From contig PMHO01000053.1 of assembly GCA_003156715.1 (NCBI GenBank), forward strand, positions 62,001 through 126,000: a stretch of 64,000 bases of DNA, given 5' to 3'. Below the pieces are notes generated by a model, which searched no databases, had not been told where the DNA came from, and worked only from the letters and a program-made list of their open reading frames with translations. This stretch comes from Candidatus Tityobacter terrigena (GTDB taxonomy: Bacteria; Vulcanimicrobiota; Vulcanimicrobiia; Vulcanimicrobiales; Vulcanimicrobiaceae). Position numbers and translations under genes: made by a program. Shown one piece after another: positions 26,336-35,257 of the stretch; positions within the stretch are counted from its first letter, which is position 1, and every line of letters begins with the position of its first letter.

Positions 26336-27766
26336 CTAAGGCGTCGCACGTGCCGCCTTCAGACGCTCAAGCGCTTGAGGCTCGTAAGGAAGCGGCGGGT
26401 TCAGCAGTTCGTAACCGCCCGCAGCCACCAAGACCATATCCTCGAGATAAAAGCCTTGGCCTTGCAGCGAAAACTCGGGCGCCCAGCAAATGACGTTCCC
26501 GGCGGCAAACGCCTTCGGAACATCTTCAACCATATCGATGCCGTGGCCGTACATTGACCAAGGCGCGTTTGTGACGAGCAGGTCCGCTGCGGCCCGGCCG
26601 AAGTCGCTCTTCAACGTATCACGGTGTTCCTTGACGTAGTTTATGCTGGCGGTGACGACGTCGGCCCGGGTCGCACCCGGCCGGATCACCTGGAGCCCGG
26701 CGAGATAAGCGCGTGAAAAGAGAGCGAGCACTTCCCGTTGGCCGGCTGAGAATCTCGCGCCCACAGGAAACGTGCGGCCATAGTCGCCCTTGTACATGCC
26801 GTATTCCGCGCCGAGATTGACGCGCGCGACCTCTCCGTCGGCCATGACGTGATCGAGCGCGTGGTAATCGAGGAACGACGCGAACAAACCGGGCAAGTAG
26901 GCGCTGCTACCCGAGCGCACCCAAGGCCAAAAGCCGGGTCCTTCGGCGCCGGCATCCATCATCGCCGCAATCACATCGCCTTCAGCCTGGCGCTGCGTAC
27001 GACCCGGCGCAAGCGCGCGGAGGGCCGCGTCGATGCCGGGCAGCGTCATCCGGGCCGCGCGGCGCAGCAGCATCTGTTCGTAGTCGCTCTTGGTCGCCCG
27101 GATCTCGTTGAGCCCGGGGTGGGCCGCCTTCACACTTGCGCTTGGCCAACGGGCTTGCACGGCGCGATACCACAAGAGGTGTGCATTCGCGATGGGCAAC
27201 AACTCGGATGGGTCGCTGCCGCTACCCGCAAAATCGCCGACCTGACCGCCACTGTCGAGATAAAGGGGAAGTTGAGGATCGTCTTTCAAACGAGTATCGA
27301 GCCAGGCTGAAAAGCCGCTCCAGCTTTCGACTCTCGTCACGCCGGTTAGCCTCGCCGATGAATCATCGGCGGACAACGTAAACTGGTTCAAACCGGAAAA
27401 CATCTTTTGCGCGACCCAGAGAAACGGCTGCGTACCGACGAATAAGATGGCTTCGTGCCGCGGGCCGTCCAGCGCCAAGATCGCGTCCTGAAGGTTGGTC
27501 ATTCCCGTAAGATAGTAGAAGCTTGCGTCCTGCCTAAATCCAGCATCCTCCCAACGCTTAAAACCCGAACTGCTATGGAGGAGCAGGATACCGTCGTGAA
27601 ACCGGGCGAGCGCAGCCTCGCGCCTCTGGGCCAATTCCGGCAACGGCACCGTAGCGCTGGACGATGACGGGCTTGGGATGTCTTCGGATGCGGCCGCTCG
27701 CACGTTAGCCCCGAGCATCGTCAATGCTACGAGAGCATAGGCAAGAGCGCTGCAAACGTACTTCAC
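26336..27766 (-). CDS. M24 family Xaa-Pro-aminopeptidase-like protein, probable metal-site changes
   Basis: About 476 residues. I place the start at GTG 27766 because AGGAG lies 7 nt upstream and a signal peptide follows (YVCSALAYALVALTMLGA); the frame is open to 28027. N-terminal creatinase-like and C-terminal pita-bread domains are present (ARFHDGILLLHSS, FYYLTGMTN, PGINEIRATKS-like segment). By hand alignment to PepP, the first metal Asp is Asn (RVNLGAEY), the second Asp remains (KGDYGRTFP), the His remains (MYGHGIDM), one Glu is Ala (CWAPEF) and the last Glu remains (YLEDMV). It may be a weak or non-peptidase homologue. Export is predicted. Confidence 0.8.
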   Translation of the reverse strand: MKYVCSALAYALVALTMLGANVRAAASEDIPSPSSSSATVPLPELAQRREAALARFHDGILLLHSSSGFKRWEDAGFRQDASFYYLTGMTNLQDAILALDGPRHEAILFVGTQPFLWVAQKMFSGLNQFTLSADDSSARLTGVTRVESWSGFSAWLDTRLKDDPQLPLYLDSGGQVGDFAGSGSDPSELLPIANAHLLWYRAVQARWPSASVKAAHPGLNEIRATKSDYEQMLLRRAARMTLPGIDAALRALAPGRTQRQAEGDVIAAMMDAGAEGPGFWPWVRSGSSAYLPGLFASFLDYHALDHVMADGEVARVNLGAEYGMYKGDYGRTFPVGARFSAGQREVLALFSRAYLAGLQVIRPGATRADVVTASINYVKEHRDTLKSDFGRAAADLLVTNAPWSMYGHGIDMVEDVPKAFAAGNVICWAPEFSLQGQGFYLEDMVLVAAGGYELLNPPLPYEPQALERLKAARATP

Positions 27767-28076
27767 GCGATTACTCCTCATTAGAAATAAGGCTGTCGCT
27801 GTAACCCGAGGCGGCGCGGCTGCCGGAAGCGCACATGTGAGCGTGAGTAGCTCCATCCGTTCAGCTTCCCCCGCGTACGGTGCACAGATACCGATTGTTT
27901 CAAGCGACTGAAGAAGCTCAGAAAGGAAGCGCTCTAAACCTTCCTTCATGAAATGAGGTTTCATCGAGCGGGCTATGAACCACCGGCGCGGAGCTGCGCG
28001 GAACGGCGCATGAGTACCGCCTCGCAAGCAGAAGGGCCGCTATCGCGGCCCTTCAGTTGCTCGAAGGTGGGGGGTT
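27767..28076. other. 310-bp intergenic region upstream of the M24 gene
   Basis: It contains the promoter side of the M24 gene and a rho-independent-type hairpin at 28031-28054 that would end transcription of the next gene upstream. The M24 frame is open through most of it, but the sequence upstream of 27766 does not look coding. No further feature seen. Confidence 0.5.
28031..28054 (-). terminator. Hairpin terminator after the Gly/Tyr-rich protein gene
   Basis: A perfect 10-bp stem (GAAGGGCCGC and its complement) encloses a 4-nt loop. It lies 23 bp beyond the stop of the minus-strand gene at 28077-28484. The U-tract after it is weak (TTCTGCTTG), so it may act as a terminator or only as an RNA-stabilising hairpin. 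Confidence 0.65.
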
Positions 28077-28484
28077 CTATCGACGCCAGCCATAGTACCG
28101 GCGCCCGTAGAACGGACGGGCGTAGTACGGACGGCCGTAGTAGCCGGGACCGAAGTATGCGCGAGCGGCGAAGGGACGATAGTATCGGGGGGGGGCGTAG
28201 CCGACGTAGTAGCCGCCCACGTAACCCGGTGCGGCGGCGTAACCGAAGCCGACGCGAACCCAGGCGCCGCCACGGTAGGCGTAGCGAGGATACCGGTAAG
28301 GCCCGCCGACGCCGATCCCGATGCCGACCGCGACTTGGGCGCTCGCGGCCTGGGGAGCGGACGCGAGGAGGCCTTGAGCCGGCTGACCTGCGTGCGTGGC
28401 GTCAGTCATCAGGACGGCTGCCGAGGCGCTCACGGCGAACAGTGCTGCGGCGGCGAGTTGGGGGAGTCGTTTGAAGAATTTCAT
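28077..28484 (-). CDS. Secreted Gly/Tyr/Arg-rich protein
   Basis: Predicted 135 residues. Signal peptide (PQLAAAALFAVSASAAVL), then a short Ala/Gln linker, then a low-complexity C-terminus of YRYPRYAYRGG, GGYYVGYAPPRYYRPF and YGRPYYARPFYGRRYYGWRR type. Similar small proteins occur in many bacteria as exported or outer-membrane-associated polypeptides of unknown role. A hairpin terminator follows. Confidence 0.72.
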   Translation of the reverse strand: MKFFKRLPQLAAAALFAVSASAAVLMTDATHAGQPAQGLLASAPQAASAQVAVGIGIGVGGPYRYPRYAYRGGAWVRVGFGYAAAPGYVGGYYVGYAPPRYYRPFAARAYFGPGYYGRPYYARPFYGRRYYGWRR

Positions 28485-28540
28485 GGTGCCATTATGGAAC
28501 CGTCGCGCCGAGGTTGAAAGGGAAGGTGGATTAGAACCGG

Positions 28541-29905
28541 TTACTGGTCGTCCGGAGCGTGGTAACTTTCACGCTGCTTTAAGAAGAAGTTCTTGGAGTA
28601 TTTCGCTGAAATCGTTTGGAACGGGCGCGGCGGCTGGTTGAAGTCGAAACAATCGTTCGAGGGGTCGTTTGCCCGCCCGTCAGCTGCCGCCAGCTGGCCG
28701 AGACCGAAGGTATCCTCGATGAAGCGCGGGACGCTCGCGGTCTCGTATTGCGTGTGCGAGACGTAACCCTGTTTGGCATACGGTGAGATTACGATTAGGG
28801 GGACGCGGAAACCGAGGCCATCGTAGTCCTCATAGACCGGCTCGACGGGATCGAACCAGCCGCCCCAGTCGTCCCACTGGATGAAGATTGCGGTCGTACC
28901 CCAGAAGGGACTGTTCCCGATCGTATTGACCAGTTGCGTCACCCAGGATGGGCCGGTATCGGAATTGTTGCCGGAATGATCGGAGTTCGCCCACGTCGGC
29001 GTGACCCAGGTCACCGGCTCCAGTATCCCGTTTTGGACGTCGGTGATGAATTGGGAAGACGGCGTGATCACGTCTTTGGCCCAGTCGGGCCCTTCGTAGA
29101 TGTGCTGGATCGCTTGATATGCCGACCAGATGGTACCGGTATTGCTGGTCGGGGCTGCGTAGAAGCGCCAGCCGATTCCAGCATTGTCGAGTTCGTCGCC
29201 GAGGGTTTGCTGATTAAAGCAGGCTGAAATGTTGGGCCCGATCGTGCGATTCCCAAGCAGCGTGTTGATCACGTCGCCCGAGCTGCCGGTGCAGCCCCAA
29301 GCCCCCGACGGGTAATTGACGGCATGGTTCGCGTAGGCCGAGATCGCGTACTGGTGGGAGATGAAGCTCCCGTCTAGATTTGACTGGAACATATTGTCGG
29401 CCAACACGTATTGCTCGGCCATCGACCAATACGGCTTGACCTGAGATCTCTCGATGTAGGCGTAGGCAAAATCCTTCGGTTCGCCGCAGCAAGCGTCTTC
29501 TTCATTCCATCCGTTGAGCGCTCCATTGGCGTAGTCGGCGAAGAAGCCGTTCACGGAGTGGTCCATGTCCCAGCCCTGCGAGAGGTTTTGCACGTGCAGC
29601 TTGACCTTGTTTCCGTTTTCGTCGTCGCCTTTGCTCGCCGTCGTTGCGCCCGGGAATCCCTTAAACAGAACGTTGAAGCTGCGGTTCTCTTGGATGATGT
29701 AGACGACGTGTTGAATCTTGCCTGAGGATTGATACGGAGCCCGGCGTAGCGCAGCGCGTAGGGCTTGGGAATGCACTACGTTCCGTGCGTCCGGCGGTCG
29801 CGACATCGCAAGAAGCGCAGGCCCTCCCGCACAAACGGAGGTCGTCACGACGAGCGCGGCGGCGAGACATCGAGCGACCGGGCGTAACGCCGGAAAAACA
29901 CGCAT
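28541..29905 (-). CDS. Phosphoesterase of the acid phosphatase AcpA / phospholipase C family, secreted
   Basis: Predicted 454 residues with a signal peptide at the N-terminus. The family's conserved segments are visible: HVVYIIQENRSFNVLF near residue 65 (metal-bound Glu-Asn), WSMAEQYVLADNMFQSNLDGSFISHQY, WVTPTWANSDHSG, and IFIQWDDWGGWFDPV, all contacting metal or the phosphoryl group. GFRVPLIVISPYAKQGYVSH follows. It should hydrolyse phosphomonoesters or phospholipids outside the cytoplasm. A paralogue is at 60.6-62.1 kb. It is encoded alone, divergent from the cupin gene. Confidence 0.89.
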   Translation of the reverse strand: MRVFPALRPVARCLAAALVVTTSVCAGGPALLAMSRPPDARNVVHSQALRAALRRAPYQSSGKIQHVVYIIQENRSFNVLFKGFPGATTASKGDDENGNKVKLHVQNLSQGWDMDHSVNGFFADYANGALNGWNEEDACCGEPKDFAYAYIERSQVKPYWSMAEQYVLADNMFQSNLDGSFISHQYAISAYANHAVNYPSGAWGCTGSSGDVINTLLGNRTIGPNISACFNQQTLGDELDNAGIGWRFYAAPTSNTGTIWSAYQAIQHIYEGPDWAKDVITPSSQFITDVQNGILEPVTWVTPTWANSDHSGNNSDTGPSWVTQLVNTIGNSPFWGTTAIFIQWDDWGGWFDPVEPVYEDYDGLGFRVPLIVISPYAKQGYVSHTQYETASVPRFIEDTFGLGQLAAADGRANDPSNDCFDFNQPPRPFQTISAKYSKNFFLKQRESYHAPDDQ

Positions 29906-30166
29906 AGTCGGCTACTTTCACGAGTAATGCCAATGAGAATGTTGCTGAACAGTTTGCTAACGTCGCCTCCGCCTCCCCCTTGCATTCGTCGCGAAGCATC
30001 GGCCGGGTAAGCGAGTTCATAAGAAAAATGACGCAGCGCCGAAATACGCGCTTATCATTCGCGTCGCAGCGCGCCGAAACGCAACGAGCGAATCTTCGGT
30101 AAACGAAAACGAGTCGGACCGGCGAGCCGGAAGAGGTCTGCATAGCCGCTTTACGAAGCGCCGCTT

Positions 30167-30619
30167 ATGAAACACATTCGTACGTTCGTCATGCTCGCGC
30201 TCGCCTTCGCAGCCGGGGCGTTCGCTTCGCGCCTCCCGGAGAGGGCTCAGGCAGCGGCGGCTCCCGTCGTCGCAACCTCGGTCGATCTCAACGCGCTGAA
30301 TCCGACCGATTCCCCACCACCGAATCCCGCGCTCCCGAACCTGCGTACCAAGGTCCTCGTGCAAGTCGATTCCACGCTTTTCTCGTACTCCGTCGGTACC
30401 GCACCCAAACATACCCACGCGGAGACAACGGAAGTACAACTCGTCGTGGACGGGACGGGCACGGAATGGCTCGGCGACAAACAGATCTCGATCGCGCCCG
30501 GAACATTCGTCGTGATTCCACCGAATACGGCGCACGGCGGGTTCACCGGCGGCCCCTTCCGCCTCTTTACGGTGAAGACGCCACCGCAGAACCCTGCGGA
30601 CTACCACCCCGTGCCCTAG
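30167..30619 (+). CDS. Secreted cupin-domain protein
   Basis: Predicted 150 residues. Signal peptide (FVMLALAFAAGAFA), then a single conserved cupin barrel: APKHTHAETTEVQLVVDGTGTEWLGD holds the HxH-E metal triad of motif 1, and GTFVVIPPNTAHGGF holds motif 2 with its His. A metal ion is likely bound. The substrate is unknown. It converges with the amidase gene 6 bp away. Confidence 0.82.
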   Translation: MKHIRTFVMLALAFAAGAFASRLPERAQAAAAPVVATSVDLNALNPTDSPPPNPALPNLRTKVLVQVDSTLFSYSVGTAPKHTHAETTEVQLVVDGTGTEWLGDKQISIAPGTFVVIPPNTAHGGFTGGPFRLFTVKTPPQNPADYHPVP

Positions 30620-30624
30620 CACAG

Positions 30625-32160
30625 TTATCTTGCGTGCGAGGCTGCCGCCGCTTCACGAGCGCGCCGCGCGAGCGGCGGGCGTCTGTCGAACCATGGTTTG
30701 GCTACTTCGAGCTGCGCGGCGAGACGGATCAACGTCGCTTCGTCGCCATAGCGGGCCGAGAACATCATGCCCAGCGGCAATCCGCCTTCGTTCCACGCGA
30801 GGGGAAGCGAGATCGCCGGGGCGCCGGTCACGTTCGCGATCGGAGTGCCGTCCACGAACTCGTAGACCTTTAGCGCGGTTTTATCCAACTGTCCGCTGCG
30901 CACGAACAGCTTGCCTATTGGAAGCGCGATCAGCGTTTGCAGACCGCGCGCCTCGCTCGCGGTCGGGAGAAGCGTCCCAAGTTTGACCGGCGGCAGCGCG
31001 AGCGTCGGCGTCAAGAACACATCGTAGTCGGCCATGAATCGCCCGACGATGCGGCCTTGAAAGCGCAGCGTGCGCACCGCGTTGCTCAAATCGACCGCGC
31101 TCAGCACGTAGCCGACCTTTTGCAGGCCGCGCGTCGCAAGTTCGAGCTGTCCCTTGCGCGGCTTGCGCGCCTGCAGACGCGTGAAGTACTCGATGTCGGC
31201 CGCCGTCTCGGCCGAAATCAACTTGAGAAACGCGGCCGCGAAAGCAGCGCCGTCCACCGCGGGCTTCGCTTCTACCAGTTCGTGCCCGAGCGACTCGAGC
31301 AGCGCGACGGTTTCCTCGAGAGCGCGCACGACCTGCGGTGCATACGTCGTCGCGATCAGAGGCGTGCGCGTGAAGGCGATGCGTAGCCGCCCCGGCGGCG
31401 CGCCGATCTCTTCGAGGTATGGGCGGGCCGGGGGCGGCGGCGAATTCGGCGCGCCGGGATCGGGGCCGGCCGTCGCGTCGAGCACGGCTGCGCAATCGCG
31501 CACGCTGCGCGAAACGACGTGGTCGACGACATTGCCCATCCACGGATCGGTCGACTCCGGACCTAGCGGCGTCCGCCCTCGCGTCGGTTTGAGCCCGACG
31601 AGGCCGTTACACGCCGCAGGGATCCGAATCGACCCGCCGCCGTCATTGGCGCTCGCGATCGGAACGATGCCGGCCGCAACTGCAGCGCCGCTGCCGCCGC
31701 TCGAGCCGCCGGCCGTGTGCTCGAGATTCCACGGATTACGCGTCGCACCGAAGGCGGCGGGTTCCGTGGTCGGCACGAGACCAAACTCCGGCGCATTCGT
31801 CTTCGCGAAAGCCACGAAGCCCGCGCGTCTCCAGCGCAACACGATCTCAGAATCGTAGCGGGGCACGTAATCCTTGGTGAATGCACTGCCGGTACTCATC
31901 GGCACGCCCTCGACCGCGCTCAGCAGATCCTTGATCAAGAACGGCACGCCGGCGAACGGACCGTCGCCGATCCCGCGTGCGATTTGCGCGCGAGCCTGCG
32001 CCTCCATCTTGGTAGTGATTGCGTTGATGCTCGGATTGATCTGCGCCACTCGCTCGAGTGCCGTATCCAGCAACTCCTCGGCGCTCACCTCGCCGCTTCG
32101 CACGAGCTGCGCCAGGCCCAACCCGTCGTACTGGTCGTACTCGGCAAGGATACTACTCAT
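30625..32160 (-). CDS. Amidase signature family hydrolase
   Basis: Predicted 511 residues. The Ser-cisSer-Lys triad is visible: Lys77 in GVPFLIKDL, cis-Ser in the [15 protein letters not shown] loop (~153-154), and the nucleophile Ser177 in [10 protein letters not shown]. It cleaves C-N amide bonds of small amides. It is not a convincing GatA, as no GatB or GatC gene is nearby. Substrate unknown. Start ATG at 32160 fits the usual N-terminus ([20 protein letters not shown]). Confidence 0.92.
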   Translation of the reverse strand: MSSILAEYDQYDGLGLAQLVRSGEVSAEELLDTALERVAQINPSINAITTKMEAQARAQIARGIGDGPFAGVPFLIKDLLSAVEGVPMSTGSAFTKDYVPRYDSEIVLRWRRAGFVAFAKTNAPEFGLVPTTEPAAFGATRNPWNLEHTAGGSSGGSGAAVAAGIVPIASANDGGGSIRIPAACNGLVGLKPTRGRTPLGPESTDPWMGNVVDHVVSRSVRDCAAVLDATAGPDPGAPNSPPPPARPYLEEIGAPPGRLRIAFTRTPLIATTYAPQVVRALEETVALLESLGHELVEAKPAVDGAAFAAAFLKLISAETAADIEYFTRLQARKPRKGQLELATRGLQKVGYVLSAVDLSNAVRTLRFQGRIVGRFMADYDVFLTPTLALPPVKLGTLLPTASEARGLQTLIALPIGKLFVRSGQLDKTALKVYEFVDGTPIANVTGAPAISLPLAWNEGGLPLGMMFSARYGDEATLIRLAAQLEVAKPWFDRRPPLARRAREAAAASHAR

Positions 32161-32329
32161 GCGCGGCTCTTCGCGGCGAGTGCGCGAGACCCCGCAGGTA
32201 GGCGTATCGATCCCTTACGAAAGCATCCAAGCCTTACGCGGGTCCGCGGCTCTGGACTTTGGACTCGAGCATGCCGGGCCGGTCTAGACGGCCTTCCTCC
32301 AAACAGCCAAGAAAGATAGATTTCGTTTC

Positions 32330-34021
32330 ATGCGCAGTAGAATCGGGAAGATCGTCGCGACGCTAGCGGCTCCTCTGTTCGTTTGCAACGTGGCCGTCGC
32401 ACTTGCGCGGCAGCAACCGGTTACGTCGCCGGCCCAAGTACCTTCGAGCGCCCAAGCCGCTCCCTGTAGCGCGCCACTCGCCGCCGGAAACGGCGCACCG
32501 CAGTGGGACGGATGGGGCGCGGATCTTTCCGAAGACCGGTTCCAGCCCGCTGCGATGGCGCAGCTCGATGCGGCAAACGTGCCGCGGCTCCGATTGAAGT
32601 GGGCCTTCGGGTTCGCCGGAGTGACGCGGGCATACGGACAGCCGACGGTCTTCGGCGGGCGCGTGTTCGTGGGAAGCGCCGATCGACACGTCTACGCGCT
32701 CGAGGCGCGGACCGGATGCGTCGCGTGGACGTTCGACGCCGGCTTCCCCGTTCGCACCGCGATAGAAGTCGGACGCCTTGGCGACCGCTGGGCGGCGTAT
32801 TTCGGGGACCAGAACGGAAGCGCATACGCCGTCGACGCAAGCTCCGGCACGCTAATTTGGAAGACGCGCGTCGACGCTCATCCCGCCGCTATCGTGACCG
32901 GCGCGCCGGTGTTGGCAGACGGCAAGCTCTACGTTCCGATGTCTTCGCAAGAAGAGGTCATGGCCACGGATCCAAATTATCCTTGCTGCACTTTCCGTGG
33001 AAGCGTCTCCGCGCTCGACGCGGCTACGGGTAAGGTCGTCTGGAAGACGTACACGATCGAGCGAGCCCCCGGGCCGCGGGGCACGAACAAGCACGGCGTC
33101 ACGCAATCGGCGCCCTCTGGTGCGGCGATTTGGTCGGCGCCGACGATCGATCTCGCGCATCGCACACTTTACGTCGGCACCGGAGATAGTTTTTCCGACC
33201 GTGCCGCGGAGACATCCGACGCGATCCTCGCGCTGAATATGGATACCGGGAAGCTCTTGTGGTCGCGACAGATGACCGCAAATGACGCCGAAAACATCGC
33301 GTGCGACCTTCCGAGCCCATACGACGCCAACTGCCCGGCGGCCAACGGACCCGACTTTGATTTCGGTTCGTCTCCGATCCTCGTCACGCTTCCAGGCGGC
33401 GGCCGCGTTTTAATTGCGGGTCAAAAGTCGGGGATCGTCTACGCGATCGATCCGGATCGTCAAGGCGCGTTGCTTTGGCAGCGCCGCGTTGGGCGGGGCT
33501 CGAAACTCGGCGGGGTCCAGTGGGGCAGCGCGGCCGATCGTAGCGCCGTGTATGTGGCCGTGTCCGACGTGCACATCACTCCGGTTGCACCCGGAACGGC
33601 CGGCTCGCAACCCGGTCTCGGTGCTTCACTCTTACTGGATCCGAACGCCGGCGGCGGCCTCTTCGCACTCGACATCCGCACGGGCGCGATACTTTGGCAC
33701 ACGCCGCACCCTGGGTGCAACGCCAAGCCGGGCTGCAGCCCGGCGCAATCCGCGGCCGTGACGGCAATTCCCGGCGTCGTGTTTTCCGGCGGAGTCGACG
33801 GGCATCTGCGCGCCTATTCCGCCACGAGCGGCTCAATTATCTGGGATGTTGACACCGAACGCGACTATGCGACCGTTAATTCCGTCAAAGCCGGCGGCGG
33901 TTCGATGGACGGTCCAGGGCCTAGCGTCGCCGGCGGCATGCTCTACGTCAACTCGGGATACAGTCTCTTTGGGAGCGCTCCGGGTAACGTCTTGCTCGCC
34001 TTTTCGGTCGACGGAACGTAA
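32330..34021 (+). CDS. PQQ-type beta-propeller protein, polyvinyl-alcohol-dehydrogenase-like, secreted
   Basis: Predicted 563 residues. Signal peptide, then the opening GWGADLSEDRFQP typical of PVA-dehydrogenase-like quinoproteins and repeated tryptophan-docking blades (VYALEARTGCVAWTF, AYAVDASSGTLIWKT, VSALDAATGKVVWKT, LALNMDTGKLLWS, FALDIRTGAILWHT). PVA dehydrogenases normally carry an N-terminal cytochrome c domain; no CXXCH is present, so electrons would leave by another route or the protein may be non-catalytic. Cys pairs (PCCTF) are present. It is encoded singly. Confidence 0.8.
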   Translation: MRSRIGKIVATLAAPLFVCNVAVALARQQPVTSPAQVPSSAQAAPCSAPLAAGNGAPQWDGWGADLSEDRFQPAAMAQLDAANVPRLRLKWAFGFAGVTRAYGQPTVFGGRVFVGSADRHVYALEARTGCVAWTFDAGFPVRTAIEVGRLGDRWAAYFGDQNGSAYAVDASSGTLIWKTRVDAHPAAIVTGAPVLADGKLYVPMSSQEEVMATDPNYPCCTFRGSVSALDAATGKVVWKTYTIERAPGPRGTNKHGVTQSAPSGAAIWSAPTIDLAHRTLYVGTGDSFSDRAAETSDAILALNMDTGKLLWSRQMTANDAENIACDLPSPYDANCPAANGPDFDFGSSPILVTLPGGGRVLIAGQKSGIVYAIDPDRQGALLWQRRVGRGSKLGGVQWGSAADRSAVYVAVSDVHITPVAPGTAGSQPGLGASLLLDPNAGGGLFALDIRTGAILWHTPHPGCNAKPGCSPAQSAAVTAIPGVVFSGGVDGHLRAYSATSGSIIWDVDTERDYATVNSVKAGGGSMDGPGPSVAGGMLYVNSGYSLFGSAPGNVLLAFSVDGT

Positions 34022-34053
34022 CGTCGCCGGACGTACGTTAGCGTGCTTCTCCT

Positions 34054-34065
34054 GGACACGTGTCC
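34054..34065. promoter_or_regulatory. 12-bp perfect palindrome
   Basis: GGACACGTGTCC lies 33 bp beyond the stop of the propeller gene and about 200 bp before the next start. It could be a regulator site for the 34267 gene; no regulator is linked to it by context. Confidence 0.25.
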
Positions 34066-34266
34066 ATGCAAAACTCACCCAGCATGGCGTAAACTGAGTG
34101 CAGAATACATCTAGAAACAGTCGGAATCTGCGACCGTAGACCCCATGCAGTCACAGAGAAGCGGCATCGTCGCGCCGAACAATTGACTCGGGACCCACGG
34201 CGAATGCGCTGATTTGGTGCGACTGACCGGTCGTGAAAGGCTCGACCGGTCTCGAGAGGAGACACA

Positions 34267-34749
34267 GTGACCACAGGCGCGCCGCAGGGCGGCATCGTGG
34301 CGCTAGCGGCTGCCATTGGACTTTGCTCCGCCGGCCACGCGGCAGCAGCGGACGAATTGCCGAACCCGCGACCGGCAGGTTGTTTTGTCGGCGTCGCCCG
34401 CGACTGGAACCGCGATCAGCCCGACGATGTCGTCGCCTTCGCATCGTACGCGGATCGCTTCGCCCAATGTGCCGATCAAGACCGCGACGAACTTCAGGTT
34501 CGCTCGGATCTCGTCGGCTGGTACAAGTCGGAGCTCGGCATGGTCGTCTCTTTTCTCGATCACGGCCAGGCGGCGATGGCGAAGCACCACTACGAGCAAT
34601 GTTATTCGGTGTTCGACCGAATGGCATCGCTTTCGCAGCAATTCGGCGACGGCGCGCTCGCGCGCTGGGTCACCAAGAACTCCGAGCGCCTTTCCCATCT
34701 CGAAGATGCATTCGGAGCGCAACCTGAAACGCTAAGCGGCGACCAGTGA
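34267..34749 (+). CDS. Secreted hypothetical helical protein
   Basis: Predicted 160 residues, GTG start 5 nt after AGGAG. Signal peptide (GGIVALAAAIGLCSAGHAAAA), then a helical chain rich in Asp, Gln and aromatic residues (WYKSELGMVVSFLDHGQAAMAKHHYEQCYSVFDRM). Three Cys occur in the mature part. No family recognised. Its stop overlaps a tiny downstream frame (GTGA). Confidence 0.6.
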   Translation: MTTGAPQGGIVALAAAIGLCSAGHAAAADELPNPRPAGCFVGVARDWNRDQPDDVVAFASYADRFAQCADQDRDELQVRSDLVGWYKSELGMVVSFLDHGQAAMAKHHYEQCYSVFDRMASLSQQFGDGALARWVTKNSERLSHLEDAFGAQPETLSGDQ

Positions 34750-34856
34750 GCAAGAGCAGCCTCGTCGAAAGCGCCGAGCGGATCGTGGTCGCTCGCATGG
34801 CGGCCGCGCTTATCAGCGCGAGCCTCTGGGCTTTTCACCGCCTTCACCGCTCGTAA
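34746..34856 (+). CDS. 36-residue small protein, start overlapping the previous stop
   Basis: GTG at 34746 overlaps the previous stop in a GTGA arrangement. The product is 36 residues with a hydrophobic centre (IVVARMAAALISASLWAF) and a basic C-terminus, compatible with a single membrane helix. It ends at TAA 34854-34856, 3 bp from the convergent ArsR gene stop. It may be a real coupled micro-protein, but its length gives little statistical support. Confidence 0.35.
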   Translation: MSKSSLVESAERIVVARMAAALISASLWAFHRLHRS

Positions 34857-34858
34857 CG

Positions 34859-35257
34859 CTAGGAAAAGCCGCCCTCCAACACCTCGGCGTCGCTCTTGAC
34901 GGCCTCGAGCGCGCGGTCGCAGAACCGGTCGACGTAGGCACGCAGCGCGGCGACGCCGACGGGATCGAGCCGGTAGACTCGCCGGTTGCCGAAACGACGG
35001 TCGATGACGAGGCCGGCGTTCTTGAGCGCGCGCAGATGTTGGGAGACCGCCGGCCGGCTGATCGGAAATGCGCTAGCGAGGTCCATGACGGCAAGTGGAC
35101 CTTCTGCTAGGCGCTCGAAGATCGCTAGCCGCGTGGGATCGGCCAAGATGCCGAGCCGGGAGGGTTCCTTTCGCGCAGGCAAACGACGCAGCGGAACCGT
35201 GGTTCGCGGCTTGTCGTCGCCCTGCGGCGCCATTTGCCGGAGCAGTGAAACCAACAT
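34859..35257 (-). CDS. ArsR family transcriptional regulator
   Basis: About 132 residues; ATG 35257 overlaps the livF stop in a TGATG arrangement, so it is translated with the ABC genes. A winged helix-turn-helix is clear: LADPTRLAIFERLAEGPLAVMDLASAFPISRPAVSQHLRALKNAGLV. The recognition helix is RPAVSQHLRAL. The metal-binding CVC-type motif of ArsR/SmtB sensors is absent, with only one Cys near the C-terminus (RFCDRAL), so its effector is likely not a metal. Being last in the sulfur locus, it is the best candidate for the operator at 45339-45363. Confidence 0.87.
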   Translation of the reverse strand: MLVSLLRQMAPQGDDKPRTTVPLRRLPARKEPSRLGILADPTRLAIFERLAEGPLAVMDLASAFPISRPAVSQHLRALKNAGLVIDRRFGNRRVYRLDPVGVAALRAYVDRFCDRALEAVKSDAEVLEGGFS

